In this document: piece after piece, positions 63,662 through 64,000 of the stretch
Position numbering within the stretch: the stretch's first letter is position 1
How the letters are laid out: each line of letters starts with the position of its first letter
NCBI GenBank assembly: GCA_001305055.1
Contig: BBZX01000010.1
Coordinates: forward strand, 1-64,000
DNA: 64,000 nucleotides
Direction: 5' to 3'
Source: Clostridia bacterium UC5.1-1C12
GTDB taxonomy: Bacteria > Bacillota_I > Bacilli_A > Erysipelotrichales > Erysipelotrichaceae
Notes under the pieces: generated by a model
The model's input: the letters and a program-made list of their open reading frames with translations, nothing else
Databases searched by the model: none
What the model was told of the DNA's origin: nothing
Translations under genes and position numbers: made by a program

Positions 63662-64000
63662 ATGAAAATCAGTAATGTGGGTATGTATGTAAATGATTTA
63701 GAAGGAGCAAAGGATTTCTTTATGACCACTTTCGATGCTCAAATACATGATATTTATGAAGAGGATAATGGATTTAAATCTATATTTTAAAATTCGATGA
63801 AGGACCTAAATTAGAGTTAATGAATAAACCAGAGATTATAGATAGAAAAAAGATCGAAATCAGGCAGGATTAATTCATATTTGTTTGAAAGTAGATAGTT
63901 TGGAGAAGCTGAATGAGGTAATCTCTAAATTCAAGGCTGCAGGTTATGAAATACTTTATGAGCCAGCAACAGTAGGCGGTAAAGAAGTGCGGGCAATCAC
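63662..64000 (+). CDS. VOC/glyoxalase-family protein (partial, frameshifted)
   Basis: The ATG at 63662 follows TAGGAG. The N-terminus MKISNVGMYVNDLEGAKDFFM is a typical vicinal-oxygen-chelate start; pieces in other frames give KFDEGPKLELMNKPE and LIHICLKVDSLEKLNEVI, with a metal-site histidine. The window ends before the C-terminus. Breaks lie near 63785 and 63855. It probably belongs to the PTS operon; its substrate is unknown. Confidence 0.75.

Overview
The window comes from a low-GC Firmicutes (Bacillota) chromosome and spans its replication origin. The gene order (gyrA-gyrB-recF-S4 protein-dnaN-dnaA, then oriC, then rpmH-rnpA-yidC-jag), the short SRP RNA, the serS T-box, several mannose-family PTS operons and the large c-di-GMP/PAS signalling proteins fit an Erysipelotrichaceae-like gut bacterium. 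That family assignment is an inference from gene content. No tRNA or rRNA gene was recognised.

Layout. 0.3-6.3 kb: a minus-strand mannose-family PTS operon (IIA-IIB-IIC-IID-BtpA) divergent from a LevR-like regulator. 6.3-8.9 kb: a decayed accessory patch with MerR and TrmO pseudogenes, two tiny divergent hydrophobic-peptide genes and membrane proteins. 9-14 kb: a GGDEF/EAL protein and the housekeeping operon tmk-holB-ricT-rsmI. 14.2-17.7 kb: a metal P-type ATPase with an ArsR/SmtB-type repressor and its operator. 17.9-24.4 kb: a three-gene signalling cluster (REC-GGDEF-EAL-REC-GGDEF protein, NTF2/PAS hybrid histidine kinase, HPt protein). 24.7-32 kb: tcdA, a phosphoesterase, miaA, mutL and mutS. 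32-38.7 kb: a degenerate PTS permease-like protein, GNAT-rodA, nadK, CYTH-DUF1294 and an orphan prepilin. 38.7-43.9 kb: recR, ybaB, dnaX, tadA, SRP RNA and T-box-serS, with two perfect parS sites. 43.9-52.5 kb: gyrA to dnaA. 52.5-53 kb: oriC. 53.1-56.6 kb: a CcpA- and antiterminator-controlled beta-glucoside-type PTS operon with a ChbG-like deacetylase, lying between oriC and rpmH. 56.8-58.9 kb: rpmH, rnpA, yidC, jag. 59-64 kb: a second mannose-family PTS operon with its own PRD regulator.

Most genes point away from oriC on both arms and so run with replication. The plus-strand exceptions on the left arm are mainly the LevR-like regulator, the decayed patch, GNAT-rodA and CYTH-DUF1294.

Data quality. 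About 40 single-base frameshifts interrupt otherwise well-conserved genes, including dnaA, mutS, mutL, holB, rnpA and nadK. Where the missing base can be inferred it is usually one base lost from an A/T or G run. These look like sequencing indels rather than biology. I report such genes as one reconstructed CDS and say where the frame breaks. Only the MerR/TrmO patch and a few short remnants look truly decayed.
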